Assembly (NCBI GenBank): GCA_025506515.1
Contig: CM046454.1
Coordinates: forward strand, 31,422,465-31,486,464
Length of the DNA stretch: 64,000 nt
Reading direction: 5' to 3'
From: Flaveria trinervia
Lineage: Eukaryota; Streptophyta; Magnoliopsida; Asterales; Asteraceae
The first letter of the stretch is position 1, and each line of letters begins with the position of its first letter. The position numbers and the translations under genes are program-made. The notes under the pieces are model-generated. The model had not been told where the DNA came from, searched no databases, and worked only from the letters and a program-made list of their open reading frames with translations. Below are positions 34,601 through 40,142 of the stretch, piece after piece.

Positions 34601-37600
34601 TTTCTTAAAAACATCAAACACATCATGCTTGTTCTTGAGAAAATAAACCCATACCTTGCGTGTCGCATCATCAATGAAAGTAACATAATAACTGGAGCCT
34701 CCTAATGATGTCACAGGCGTTGGTCCAAACACATCAGTGTAGACAAGTTCAAGTTCTTCAACCTTAGGTGTCTTTCCCGTCTTCACAAAAGTAACACGTT
34801 TCTTCTTACCAAGCACACATGGTTCGCAGAATCCGCTTCAAGTTCTACTTTCTTCAAATCTAGGAATGTACCTTTCTCTGCTAGTATCTTCATACTTTTC
34901 TCACTCATATGACAAGTCGTTGATGCCACAAACTGGATTGACTTGGTCCACTGGTTGCTGCATTCACGTCACCTTACCTCAACCATGTATAAAGTACCTT
35001 TCTTTTTTCCACGAGCGACTACCAAGTTTCCTTTGACGACTTTCCATTGTCCACCCCCGAACAATACATCATAACCTTGGTCATCTAGCTACCCAATAGA
35101 AATTAGCATCTTCCTCAACTTAGAAATTACCCTAACATCTTTCAGTGCCCATGTATTTCCTAGGGGAGTCTTCAGATCAATGTCTCCCATCCTAGTAATA
35201 TCCAGAGTCTAATCATTAGCCAAACGAACCTTGCCAAAGTTTCCTGTTCTCAAATTCTTCATCTTCTTTGAGCTAAAGGTAGCGAGAAAAGAAGCGCCAG
35301 AATCCATGATCCATGACTCAGTGGTGTTCTCAATGTAACAGATAAGAGTATCATCATTTGTATCATCTGTAGCATCATTAACCTCTTTCTTTCTTTAGAT
35401 GTCGATGGTTTAGGACATTGACTTCTAAAGTACCCGGTCTCCTTGCAGTTCCAACAAGTAATATCTTTTCTTGGTCTTGATTTACTTCTTCGCTTTGATT
35501 TAGATCGGCCCCTGTTAACTCCTAGTTCATTCTTCCTTCCTCTACCTTCTGGAAGACTCACCAATGCTCCTCCTTCTAATGTCCTCGCTCATAATCAGGT
35601 CGCGAACTCCATCAACTTTAAGTTTAGTGTTTCCCGATGAACTACTAACTACTGTAACGGTTCCTGACCAGCTTTCAGGTAATGAGGATAACAATAGTAA
35701 GGCTAGGACTTCATCGTCGAATTTGATATCGACAGACGCTAGGCGAGAAATAATGGAGTTAAAGTTGTTAATGTGAGTATTAACAGAGCCACCTACCTTC
35801 AGTCTCGTGTTTACAAGTTCCCGAATCAGAAAGACCATGTTGGTTGCGGACGGCTTCTCGTACATGTTAGACAGCGCATTCATGACACCTTGGCTGTCGT
35901 TTCCTTCAAAATCTTAAAGGCAAGATTCTTCGTCAACTAGAGTCTAATCACAGCAACAGCTTTCCTATCAAGTGCAGCCCAGTCAGCATCTTTGGTGTTT
36001 TCAAGTTTATCACCTAACAATGTTGCACTCAAATCTTTCTAAACAAGTATGTCTTCGATCTGCATCTTCCACCATCCAAAATCGACAACATCAAACTTCT
36101 CGATTCTCAATTACCCTCATCAGTCATAATATAGAAGAACAAAGGATGAGAGCAACCAAGGCTCTGATACCACTTGTTAGGTATTAAGTGTACGCGGCTG
36201 ACCGAGGATTCGGATAGGACATGAAATCAATACAATACTATGGCTCGGGCCTTAAGAACTTGTTGGTATTTCTAATTGATTTCTAAAACGAGTGACTAGA
36301 TAACAATAGCAATTATAGTAGTAACAAACTTAACTACGCAGCGGAAATAGATTCACCAAACAACCAATAACTTGATTTAATCAAACTGAACGGAATAAAC
36401 ACAAAACAGAACCTGTTTTAAAGGATGTTCTTTGATCAGAATCAAGACAGAAAACTGCAGCATAAACAGAACAGAACAACAGCCTGTTCAAGGCAGCCAC
36501 TCAGCCCCTTTGCGGCGGCTGTGGTGGTGGAGGCTGGTGGTTGATCGACTGCAAAACAGCAGCCCTGCGAGAGCTGTTGGCAGCGGCAATAGACAGCAGC
36601 AGTAATGCTGCTGTTCTCAGCAAAAAAGACACACGAGCACAGTATATAATCAAAGCAGTAAAGAACATGACGATTTAACATGGTTCGGTCAAAGATTGAC
36701 CTACGTCCACGGCTACGAACCAGGGTTTCTTTTTATTACTTTCAAGACTAAAAGATTACAAGTATAATATGTGGGTATTTATAATAAAAGACAAATAAAA
36801 CTTAACATGAATAAGTTGAGGCAGATTAGGGTTAGGGCCGGCTGCCCCTAACCCTTTTCTGCAGCTTGTCTGCAGGCTGTTTCAGGGCCCGACCCAATAT
36901 GGATCGGAGCCCACAACACAACACAAGGAAGGTTATTGGTTGATTGGTGTTCACTTGATCATCATCAAAGATGTCTCGCTTTAATTCTTGATTAAAGCTT
37001 TCATTTTAGTTTTGACTTCAACTTTTTGGTGTCAACACATTGTCATGACTTTTAGGTTAGTACAAAACTCAAATCTTATGTACTATAGCAGTTCATATTT
37101 TTCAAGACAAATGTAATAAACTAATAACTATGTGTAGTGTGCGCTTTGAAAATGTTTATTACTCAAATATATGCAACATTTGATATTTACTTAGATGTTA
37201 AGACTTAAGTGGTAAAAGAAATATAACTTAGTGCTCTGAGCCTCTGCCATCTTTCCTTTTCACCATAGAAAGAAGTTCCTAAATATATTAATATGAAAAA
37301 GCTTTCCTTTATTCATCACTATATCCCTGATATAACGTACATATTGTCATCCACATATAACATCATAGATTTCAGTCACAAATGCCATTGCTAACGTGAA
37401 TGTGCATAGGATTATAGTATTCTGCCTACAATTCTATTAATTTAAACCTTTTATTAATGCCAAGTCAATATGTAGTTTCTTTTTCCTAGAGCCAAGCAGA
37501 CATACTGCATATTTCAGAACCTTGTGATAGCTGTTCGGTTCATAATTGCTCGAGTGCCAGAGATGCTTCAACATAACATTATTAGCAAGGACCGAGGTAA

Positions 37601-38263
37601 ATCGACATGCTTTATAATTTACAGGGATAACTTTCATGTGTGCCATTAATGAAACAATCAAGTATGTAACATATCTCAAGATGATAAGATTTTTTCTTTT
37701 TCATCATTTTAGTAATTCATAATAATAGAGATCAACATCTTAAACATCAATGAATTTATCATTTTCTGAAAAATAAGCTCTATGGTTACTACTCCCTCCA
37801 TTCCTAAGAAAGGCAAAACCAACATTTTCAAAATTTCTACAAGTTCTGTATAAGTTAGCATTTCATCCCAAAGAAGCATATCAATTAGGAATTGATAAAA
37901 AATCATTTAGTGCGGGATGTCAACAACAGATTATTACCATTCATCATCACATCATAATTAACAGGGGATATCTATCTTAAGTAGCTAGAATGATATAGAA
38001 GACAAGTGTATGTGTATGTAATGAGGGCAGAAAAGTGAGTTACCTGTGCCAGTACCAGTGGGATCACCACCTTGAACCATGAAGGACTTGATGATGCGAT
38101 GGAAAATGGTGCCATCGTAGTAACCATCGACGCACAGCTGAACGAAATTTCTGACGGCTTTCGGGGCCTCTTTTGGCCACAACTCGATGTCAAGAGGCCC
38201 GTAACTAGTGTGCAGTATAACCTTGCCCTTTGTGGGAGGCTCCGATACATAGATTGACGACAT
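1612..38263 (-). CDS. CYP57: CYP57/CWC27-type peptidyl-prolyl cis-trans isomerase, ten exons
   Basis: Joining 38044-38263, 13004-13182, 12808-12909, 11964-12073, 11716-11857, 3797-4010, 3389-3428, 2711-2903, 2433-2564 and 1612-1752 gives 1473 bases, 490 residues plus TGA, with GT-AG at every junction and phase preserved. Residues 1 to about 170 are a cyclophilin domain. Active-site positions known from CypA are present: R56, F61, M62, Q64, Q113, F115, W123, L124 and H128, so catalysis is likely; some CWC27 orthologues lack the Trp. The rest is charged and low-complexity, with a KLSLKKKGIGSE block, KKRRR basic runs and a conserved C-terminus ending AGKSLT, as in plant CYP57. The family associates with the activated spliceosome in the nucleus. 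The start is the first in-frame ATG. Length is close to the roughly 500 residues of Arabidopsis CYP57. Introns 1 and 5 are greatly expanded by transposons. Confidence 0.93.
2433..2564 (-). CDS. CYP57: CYP57 exon 9
   Basis: Encodes residues 401-444 (ILAKLEKVKVMITQ to SKLKFAPDK), including the conserved DDFSDWTKSKLKFAP block. Acceptor TGGTAG|ATACTA, donor ATAAG|GTAAGT. Confidence 0.9.
2711..2903 (-). CDS. CYP57: CYP57 exon 8
   Basis: Encodes residues 336-400 including KLSLKKKGIGSE and QKKRRRQGHEED, a likely nuclear-localisation and RNA- or protein-binding basic tract. Acceptor CAAAAG|ACCAAA, donor GAAGAT|GTACGT. An alternative AG seven bases downstream would break the frame. Confidence 0.88.
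3389..3428 (-). CDS. CYP57: CYP57 exon 7 (40-bp micro-exon)
   Basis: A 40-base exon, missed by ORF-length searches. Acceptor TTTTCAG|AGAGTT, donor ACCAAG|GTACTA. It reads SSIPRSHEKSPP in the frame required by exons 6 and 8, which cannot be joined directly without a frame break. Confidence 0.8.
3797..4010 (-). CDS. CYP57: CYP57 exon 6
   Basis: Encodes residues 252-322 and one base, beginning NPGEDKARRD. The acidic stretch DENDDDEANFDARMR and lysine-rich KKKKELGD follow. Acceptor TTTGCAG|AATCC, donor TAAAG|GTATAT. It follows the 7.7-kb intron 5. Confidence 0.9.
4619..5169. mobile_element. Non-autonomous DNA-transposon-like element with 12-bp flanking repeats
   Basis: The segment is bounded by a perfect 12-bp direct repeat, ACAAAGCCCAAT, at 4607-4618 and 5170-5181. 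Its ends are imperfect inverted repeats (left GTTGTAAAAATCGCTAGG; right end, reversed, GTTGTGAAATTCGGCCTAGG), and the subterminal regions again pair (CGATTAATC and relatives). It carries no ORF. Part of a second copy in the opposite orientation lies at 11347-11400. The family is not recognised; 12 bp is longer than typical for hAT (8) or Mutator (9). Confidence 0.55.
5550..6540. repeat. Degenerate copia-LTR-like fragments
   Basis: Two segments, near 5572 and 6129, begin TGTTAGGCAT and are followed by text resembling the minus-oriented copia LTR at 29377 (an ACGCAGCGGAA block, then a GGTTCATTCGAGG-type and a CCTATGTCCATAGGCTACAA-type block). They look like worn LTRs of that broad group. Ends and target duplications could not be fixed. 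Confidence 0.35.
6780..7120 (+). repeat. 5' LTR of copia A
   Basis: A 341-bp TG...CA repeat. It matches 11009-11341 along its length with scattered substitutions and small indels, so the insertion is not recent. It includes AGTTCCTCACAAGTGAGGCA, a small inverted repeat (CCTCAC/GTGAGG) also present in the 3' copy. Confidence 0.88.
7425..7612. repeat. AAT and TA microsatellites in the copia A leader
   Basis: An imperfect (AAT)n run occupies about 7425-7495 and a pure (TA)n run about 7585-7612. They produce long Leu/Tyr- or Ile-rich minus-strand frames at 7186-7517 that are artefacts of the repeat. Confidence 0.9.
8278..8605 (-). repeat. 3' LTR of the nested gypsy element
   Basis: On the minus strand it starts TGATACGAATCCAAGTATCA, a short palindrome-like terminus, and ends CCAATTCCTA(TCCT). 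It matches 9494-9815 with few differences. Confidence 0.75.
8655..9539 (-). pseudogene. Gypsy integrase C-terminal part and chromodomain
   Basis: Minus-strand frames 9539-9126 and 8930-8655 show integrase features SDRDPLFLSKFW (second catalytic Asp), AYHPESDGQTEA (with the catalytic Glu expected nearby) and GxTPFEVVYGRHPP. A C-terminal stretch HPVFHVSLKK is followed by a chromodomain-like WLVQWQGHSAEDATWED. The two frames are separated by frame breaks around 8931-9125. The chromodomain identifies a chromovirus, a clade that targets heterochromatin. Confidence 0.85.
9494..9815 (-). repeat. 5' LTR of the nested gypsy element
   Basis: Same sequence as the 8278-8605 LTR, ending at GTATCA 9815. 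Its inner boundary is a deletion junction: the reading VPIP from the LTR runs on in frame into integrase KSIVSDRDP. Confidence 0.75.
10128..10370 (+). pseudogene. Copia A protease fragment with altered catalytic site
   Basis: An 80-codon frame aligning to the copia aspartic protease. Where copia B and the family have W-x-x-DSGA-S-F, this reads SWVMESRAPFHATH, so the catalytic Asp is Glu and the Gly is Arg. It is followed by DLKKQLISVS and a TAG at 10368-10370. The normal link to integrase is missing. Dead enzyme. Confidence 0.75.
11009..11341 (+). repeat. 3' LTR of copia A
   Basis: A 333-bp repeat that begins TGTTGGG and ends CCCTAACA, followed by target duplication CCGAT at 11342-11346. Confidence 0.88.
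11347..11400. repeat. End of a second copy of the 4619-type element, split by copia
   Basis: The reverse complement reads TAGTGTTGTAAAAATCAC, then AAGCGCTAGTCAGGCAGC, closely matching the left end of the 4619-5169 element. The copia element at 6780-11341 inserted in it: the CCGAT target duplication sits at 6775-6779 and 11342-11346, and the remainder of this copy presumably lies leftward from 6779. Confidence 0.5.
11716..11857 (-). CDS. CYP57: CYP57 exon 5
   Basis: Completes codon 204 and encodes up to residue 251: KLNLLSFGEEA, then KIKSSHDVLNDPRLL, the most conserved block of the C-terminal half of the family. Acceptor TTCTAG|AAAG, donor CATCG|GTAAGT. Confidence 0.9.
11964..12073 (-). CDS. 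CYP57: CYP57 exon 4
   Basis: Encodes residues 168-203 and two bases of codon 204, starting VLWNPFDDVIPR, a conserved segment just after the isomerase domain. Acceptor TTCAG|GTATTG, donor ACAAA|GTAAAA. Confidence 0.9.
12808..12909 (-). CDS. CYP57: CYP57 exon 3
   Basis: Encodes residues 134-167 (VTGDSLYNLL to KILSVE), the end of the cyclophilin domain. Acceptor CTATAG|GTAACT, donor TTGAG|GTATAA. Both ends are phase 0. Confidence 0.92.
13004..13182 (-). CDS. CYP57: CYP57 exon 2
   Basis: Encodes residues 74-133, the core of the cyclophilin fold: GGESIYGG, then NTNGSQFF and DWLDRKHTIFGK with the catalytic-site W, L and H. Acceptor ACTCAG|GTGG, donor GCAAG|GTAACT. The preceding intron is about 24.9 kb long, yet codon 74 is completed exactly across it. 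Confidence 0.93.
13426..13605 (+). repeat. Single diverged unit of the 195-bp repeat
   Basis: The blocks GCTAAATTGGCAGCA, CATATAGTTACCAATGACAA and TCTAATTTGGAGCATATTTT recur in the same order at 24188-24720. It is one unit standing 10.6 kb from the tandem array. Confidence 0.75.
13674..14087. repeat. Foldback MITE-like element
   Basis: The left arm AGTTTCAAAAGTGTTCGAAT followed by TGTCACT matches the reverse complement of the right arm (AAGTGACC, then GGAACACTTTTGAAAGTTCT). The arms extend about 50 bases with mismatches, and the interior is AT-rich. No ORF of interest. Distinct from the foldbacks at 511 and 843. Confidence 0.55.
14224..14328 (+). CDS. Possible 34-residue Gly/Arg-rich peptide, unrecognised
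   Basis: The sequence after CCTTCC(ATGG) reads as 34 codons: a basic start MGKVVGWSKKKSRY, then SGRGNGRSGGGGRGF and YRDLF, then TAG. Gly/Arg-rich tails of this kind occur at the ends of several RNA-binding proteins. It is short, lies in intron 1 antisense to CYP57, and could be the remnant of a retrogene 3' end or chance. There is no independent evidence of expression. Confidence 0.2.
   Translation: MGKVVGWSKKKSRYSGRGNGRSGGGGRGFYRDLF
14329..15830. other. Intron sequence without a recognised gene
   Basis: AT-rich, with no supportable ORF. The part 14480-14630 has repeated ACCGAACC/GGTTCGGTT words and ends CGTGAACAGCCCTAC, which resembles the terminus of a common plant hAT-type MITE, but the partner end was not found. 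The rest resembles untranslated retroelement leader or intron. Confidence 0.35.
15831..16618 (+). repeat. 5' LTR of the SIRE-type element
   Basis: Starts TGTAGAGATTAATGAAGAGG and ends CACCGGTCCTGCA. Within 15950-16080 the word TTCCGAAG occurs four times exactly, with one-base variants beside it. Confidence 0.88.
16620..16631 (+). other. Primer-binding site of the SIRE-type element
   Basis: TGGTATCAGAGC, complementary to the 3' end of initiator methionine tRNA, one base after the LTR. Confidence 0.85.
16702..17830 (+). pseudogene. SIRE-type gag with frameshifts
   Basis: The open part, 16702-17424 (240 codons), starts MATISKTDMETGTMNKSPLI and has the copia gag signature: LDEFDTWCLRIEGF, MWESIENGPF, ENFTFKTDETMTRQYFRY and LPRQWTH. 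Further gag sequence (DDLEYMEIVQQMALLTHRAK) continues in other frames to about 17760. The CCHC knuckle at 17766-17812 has lost a base in the first Cys-x2-Cys, leaving NCKLMGHFAREC in frame only downstream of the break. Gag would have packaged the RNA; this copy is inactive. Confidence 0.8.
17813..18681 (+). pseudogene. Gag-downstream coiled spacer of the SIRE-type element
   Basis: Frames 17766-18188 and 18241-18681 encode Lys/Glu-rich, probably coiled-coil sequence: NLESLNILKSDFKK, KDLEKTISVLKHEH, then a highly acidic and basic tail with KKKTVMTKSMKKN. SIRE elements usually carry such a stretch between the zinc knuckle and protease. Here nothing of protease follows. Confidence 0.6.
18807..19170 (+). 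repeat. CTTCCGAAG/CTTCGGAAG motif cluster
   Basis: Eight exact copies of the nonamer (five CTTCGGAAG, three CTTCCGAAG, which are reverse complements) plus at least three one-base variants lie within 370 bp, irregularly spaced and in both orientations. The same word recurs in both LTRs of this element. It marks the place where pol is missing. Confidence 0.75.
19366..22975 (+). pseudogene. Extra 3' ORF of the SIRE-type element, decayed
   Basis: Starting at ATG 19366 (MANPAHRNDPNFTMHLHRQH), one frame runs to about 20758 with four internal TAG codons (19783, 20011, 20488, 20758). It then continues through frameshifts in 20940-21503, 21512-21733, 21702-22115, 22091-22774 and 22790-22975. The N-terminal third is globular (LSNYFTSLTIDPPLYEDQLL, MFPRYVQYILNCELGS, VGFSGVETALVP); the remainder is Pro/Ser/Thr-, Glu- and Lys-rich. 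I recall similar MYPRF..-containing regions in large copia polyproteins of Asteraceae. It is neither pol nor a clear envelope: no signal peptide or transmembrane segment was seen. Function unknown. Confidence 0.55.
23103..23891 (+). repeat. 3' LTR of the SIRE-type element
   Basis: Preceded by the polypurine tract at 23093-23100 and ending CCGGTCCTGCA at 23891. Differs from the 5' LTR by a small number of substitutions and single-base indels. Confidence 0.88.
24188..24720 (+). repeat. Tandem repeat, 195-bp period, 2.7 copies
   Basis: GATGAAG(T/C)ATCAAAAA starts at 24201, 24395 and 24590, each followed by the same order of blocks (CATGAT(A/C)TAATTT, TTGGAG(T/C)ATAT, TGTCATGCAA(G/A)TTGAAGAC). 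The units are diverged. Related to the single unit at 13426-13605. Confidence 0.85.
24822..27075 (-). mobile_element. 5'-truncated RTE-type LINE with target-site duplication
   Basis: The minus-strand element ends in a (TTTG)n tail (24822-24838 on the plus strand) preceded by the plant-RTE 3' region with TCTTTTCGGAAGCGGTCTCT and CTCCCAGACC. It is flanked by TTAGATTTTATA (24810-24821) and TTAGATTTTTATA (27076-27088), a 12-13 bp duplication consistent with target-primed insertion. The 5' part, including the endonuclease, is missing. Confidence 0.85.
25129..26990 (-). pseudogene. RTE LINE reverse transcriptase, frameshifted
   Basis: Frame 26878-25931 contains the RT core: AVGPGNIPIEVWK, SSVIVPIYKKKGD, CANYRGIKLLS, QFGFMPGRSTTEA and VFIDLKKAYDSVPHQLIW, which carries the first catalytic Asp. 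Frame 26049-25741 carries GLHQGLALSLFLF and the FADD box; frames 25751-25434 and 25500-25129 carry the thumb and C-terminal region (KYLGS, RLRWFGHVKRRP, GRPRLTWDEV). At least three frame breaks separate these, so it is inactive. Reading begins in a lysine-rich connector near 27000. Confidence 0.9.
26849..27804. repeat. Direct tandem duplication, 479-bp period
   Basis: 26849-27327 and 27328-27804 match at about 97 % by eye (for example CGTACGCTG versus CGTACACTG). Each copy includes the 5' 227 bp of the LINE, its right target duplication and about 250 bp of flank, so the duplication happened after the LINE inserted. Confidence 0.9.
27805..29376. other. Intron 1 sequence, no gene seen
   Basis: AT-rich sequence with no coding signal. 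A weak, imperfect direct repeat of about 70 bp (ACTCAAGT..AAGA..TGAATCAATA) occurs at 27905-28075. It may be original intron. Confidence 0.5.
29377..30142 (-). repeat. 3' LTR of copia B
   Basis: A 766-bp repeat. It carries two or three tandem copies of a 16-bp AGCAGCAGTAATAGAC-type unit near 29785-29830 where the other LTR has about one; the rest is nearly identical. Confidence 0.9.
30327..31292 (-). pseudogene. Copia B RT C-terminal part and RNase H
   Basis: Frame 31292-31026 starts just after the YVDD box and carries MKDLGLAKQILGMSI. Frames 31087-30836 and 30821-30327 complete the connection and RNase H: YSNADLGGCKETYKSTTGYV (first catalytic Asp), STTEAEYMA (Glu), LYCDNESVVKLAENP (Asp) and TKHIHMRYYFI. 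Two frame breaks separate the pieces. Confidence 0.87.
31311..31819 (-). pseudogene. Copia B RT N-terminal part
   Basis: After an acidic linker (31819-31502), frame 31505-31311 has WERAMKEEMGSLEKNQTW, ALQNRWVYNIKDE and YKARLVVKGFQ, then TAG. The following residues expected in copia RT (TxFSPV through LHGDL) are missing: the next sequence is already LLLYVDDM, so roughly 130 codons have been deleted. Confidence 0.8.
32487..32850 (+). repeat. ATGCGGATGA motif array in the solo LTR
   Basis: The decamer ATGCGGATGA occurs 16 times exactly, plus one variant (ATGCAGATGG). It is mostly preceded by TCA, TTA or AAA and separated by spacers of 8-28 bases, some of which repeat (AGTATTAACTGCTAAGTAAG twice, AGTAAGTC several times). 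All copies face the same way. Confidence 0.95.
33370..33570 (+). repeat. Tandem pair with stem-loops in the solo LTR
   Basis: Two units of about 110 bp share CCTAGGTA(C/T)TGTGAT, GGTGC(G/A)ATGCACC and CTGGTCTATGATAGACC. GGTGCGATGCACC is a perfect 5-bp stem with a 3-base loop, and GGTCTATGATAGACC a 6-bp stem. The LTR at 49222 has an analogous pair at 50660-50900 with other stems (GAGGTCTATGAAAGACCTC). Confidence 0.75.
34136..34816 (-). pseudogene. Copia B integrase core
   Basis: An open 226-codon stretch with YTDVFGPTPVTSLGGSSYYV (first catalytic Asp), TLDNGGDINNEF (second Asp) and TPQQNGVAERMNKTLNERAR (catalytic Glu). The C-terminal KLDPKAKKCTFIGYG motif follows. The second motif reads LDNGG where copia usually has RSDNGGE. 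The frame is open over the whole core, but the polyprotein is broken on both sides. Confidence 0.88.
34820..35340 (-). pseudogene. Copia B protease and pre-integrase region
   Basis: Near 35294-35308 the minus strand reads SWIMDSGASF, the intact aspartic-protease active site, in a frame that differs from the zinc-knuckle frame. Downstream are remains of the GAG-pre-integrase segment with several stops. Confidence 0.65.
35259..36127 (-). pseudogene. Copia B gag, frameshifted
   Basis: Starts near ATG 36127. The first part is out of frame, with stops. The open portion 35883-35542 carries the copia gag motifs MYEKPSATN, LIRELVNTRL and LLLLSSLPESW, continued in another frame to 35259 with a zinc knuckle CWNCKETGYFRSQC in which the conserved His is Tyr. 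Highly related to copia A gag, so A and B belong to one family. Confidence 0.82.
36161..36172 (-). other. Primer-binding site of copia B
   Basis: On the minus strand TGGTATCAGAGC, two bases downstream of the LTR end (TAACA), matching initiator methionine tRNA. Confidence 0.85.
36175..36923 (-). repeat. 5' LTR of copia B
   Basis: A 749-bp repeat, next to the primer-binding site at 36161-36172. It has a short GGTCAAAGATTGACC-type addition absent from the other LTR. Confidence 0.9.
36924..38043. other. First 1.1 kb of CYP57 intron 1, no gene seen
   Basis: AT-rich sequence between the intron donor at 38043 and copia B. Short frames here (37437-37906) lack any recognisable motif. Confidence 0.5.
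38044..38263 (-). CDS. CYP57: CYP57 exon 1
   Basis: Encodes residues 1-73 and one base of codon 74, including FHR and FMVQGGD of the isomerase active site. The donor is ACAG|GTAACT. Translation starts at 38263; a longer in-frame reading upstream begins with TTG, not ATG. Confidence 0.93.
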
Positions 38264-38779
38264 TGAATTTGTAACCGATGCGAACAAGAAGAAGATGAAG
38301 AAGGTCGCAGAGAGTCGTAGCTGCTCTTTGTTCTACTGAGGAAACCCCTATGGACGGATCCAAACTTAGTGGTTTGATTTAACTGTTTATTTTAACGGGT
38401 ATTCGAATTCCTAACTCGATTAAATTTTACCTGACGTAACCCGCAAAAACTACCTGGCTACCAATTAAATCCGAACCCGAAATTCATATCTAAGTTGATC
38501 TTTGGGTTGTGTTTGTTAATTCTTATATGTCCGAACATATAATATAAAAGCAACATGTTTTATAGGCTAGTAAATGTGTTTTTGTTTTATTTTTGTTCAA
38601 GCAAGAATAGTTATGATGTTTGTTTTTGTTAAGGATATGTTTGAATATCATGTTGACTAAGAGGTTGATTTTGATTTTTTTGTCAACTATGACTATAAAG
38701 GTTGTTTGTGGTGAGATACCAAATCTGATTATCAAAAACGAAACACTTTTAAGTATGATGTCTTTGATTTATAAACTTA
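38264..38779 (-). promoter_or_regulatory. CYP57: CYP57 5' UTR and promoter region
   Basis: Immediately upstream of the ATG, the minus strand has the pyrimidine-rich TTCTTCATCTTCTTCTTG (about 38286-38303), the Y-patch typical of plant core promoters and 5' UTRs. Transcription probably starts within 38290-38450. No clear TATA box can be chosen. Confidence 0.4.
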
Positions 38780-39316
38780 CTAGAAGGGTGTCTGCGTAAT
38801 GCGACGCGTGACATTTTACATATGACACATGTTTATAATATTTTGCTATTGTTAAAGTATTTTTATAAAAGTTTATTATGTTTTTTTATAAGCTAAAACT
38901 TAAAATACCAAATAAATAGGGTACGTATGACTATTTGTACATTTACGCATTAACTTATTGTACCTCACAAAATACATATCGGTTCAGCAAAAAGTTTACA
39001 CCAAAACGTTTAAAATAAAACAAGGTTACAATTGTAGTCTCAAATAGTTTTTAAATGTGATATATTAAAAGATATAACTGAAATCTTAAACAAATTAAGT
39101 TTTTTATTTATTTATGTGTAGATAATGAAAATTTTTATTTAAGTGTTAGTAAGTGTAAAGTTATTATGTAACTAATTGTAAGGGATAATATATAAATAAT
39201 GTTATAAATACTATTTTACCCTTAAAATTGATTGTAAATGCATTAAATTAAGTACTTGTTTTTTATTTTATGGTATATTAAAATATCCCTCTCATATGTT
39301 TTATATATAGTATAGA
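38780..39316 (-). mobile_element. Short non-autonomous Helitron
   Basis: On the minus strand it begins A|TCTATACTATATATAAAA and ends CACCCTTCTAG|T, with a GCGT-CGCATT-ACGC hairpin 14 bases before the end. This is the Helitron layout: 5' TC, subterminal 3' hairpin, CTRR end, insertion between A and T, and no target duplication. At 537 bp it has no Rep/helicase. It sits about 0.5 kb upstream of the CYP57 start. Confidence 0.65.
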
Positions 39317-40142
39317 TAGGTTGACCAACCCAATTACTAATTAACCTGATCCGAATAAACCCAAAAAGCAAAACCTTGATAATGATTAAATATAATTTAT
39401 TTGGTTTTGTCTTTAAGTTAATTTTCTACATCTAAAAACTTGAGAAACCCATAACCCGAATGACACCCCTAGTTTCTCAAATCTCAAAAAGGATACGTAT
39501 CATTTGTTGATTGTTATATTCAACCCTTTCCTAAAAAACAGTTCCAAAATTTATCATCTTTTATTTTAAAAAGGTTAGTTTTTTTCTCTAAAAAAAAGTT
39601 TCAAAACGCTTTTTATATAATGATATAAAAACATATTTATAAATAATAAAAAATTAAAAGTTTCACATAGACATTTCTAGAGTTATGGAAAAAGAATTTT
39701 CGATAAATAAAAAATAAAAATATCTTTAGAACTAGGACCACACCTAAACAAACCGAATTCAACTTATTAAACCGATTTATTCAGTTCGATTATCTGCTTA
39801 AACCTATTAAATTGTGTTTATTCGGTTTTTACGGATAAACGAACCGAATAAGCAAGATTTTTGTGTAACCTCTAACCCAATTGAAAACTGAATTCATGAT
39901 TTAATACGGGTTTTTTTTACTACAGATACAAGTCGAATTTTGGTTATTTTATGTTTTTGGCTTGTTTTGAATATTTGTAATTGCTACAAATAAAAACAAT
40001 TAGAGGTAAAAATGTAAAGTATAAGAAAAATTAATAAATAAAATAAAACTTAGAAGTTTATAGTATTAGTACATGAAAGAATCATGTATGTCAATTAAAT
40101 AGGTGGTTGAATAGTTGTATTGCTTGGATGATTTTTTACAAG
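39317..40142. other. Intergenic, no gene seen
   Basis: AT-rich. It contains ACCGAAT/ATTCGGTT words near 39755-39860 that may belong to an old MITE. No coding signal. Confidence 0.5.

Larger units (their letters stand above)
29377..36923 (-). mobile_element. Ty1/copia retrotransposon B (Tork-like), with a solo gypsy LTR inside
   Basis: LTRs at 29377-30142 and 36175-36923 are highly similar and flanked by CAAGG (29372-29376, 36924-36928). The minus-strand order is LTR, PBS (TGGTATCAGAGC), gag, protease, integrase, RT, RNase H, polypurine tract, LTR, as for copia. A 2196-bp gypsy LTR interrupts it at 31835-34030, between integrase and RT. Gag has frameshifts and RT lacks its central third. Confidence 0.92.
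13183..38043 (-). other. CYP57 intron 1 (24.9 kb), filled with nested retrotransposons
   Basis: Between donor ACAG|GTAACT at 38043 and acceptor ACTCAG|GTGG at 13182. It carries, in order along the plus strand, a 195-bp repeat unit, a foldback MITE, the SIRE-type element, the 195-bp array, an RTE LINE, a tandem duplication and copia B with a solo LTR inside. Identified mobile DNA accounts for roughly 18 kb. Both splice sites are canonical. Confidence 0.85.

Noticed and set aside
39755..39860. A complete MITE from ACCGAAT/ATTCGGTT words
   Set aside because: The words are present, but matching ends and a target duplication were not found.
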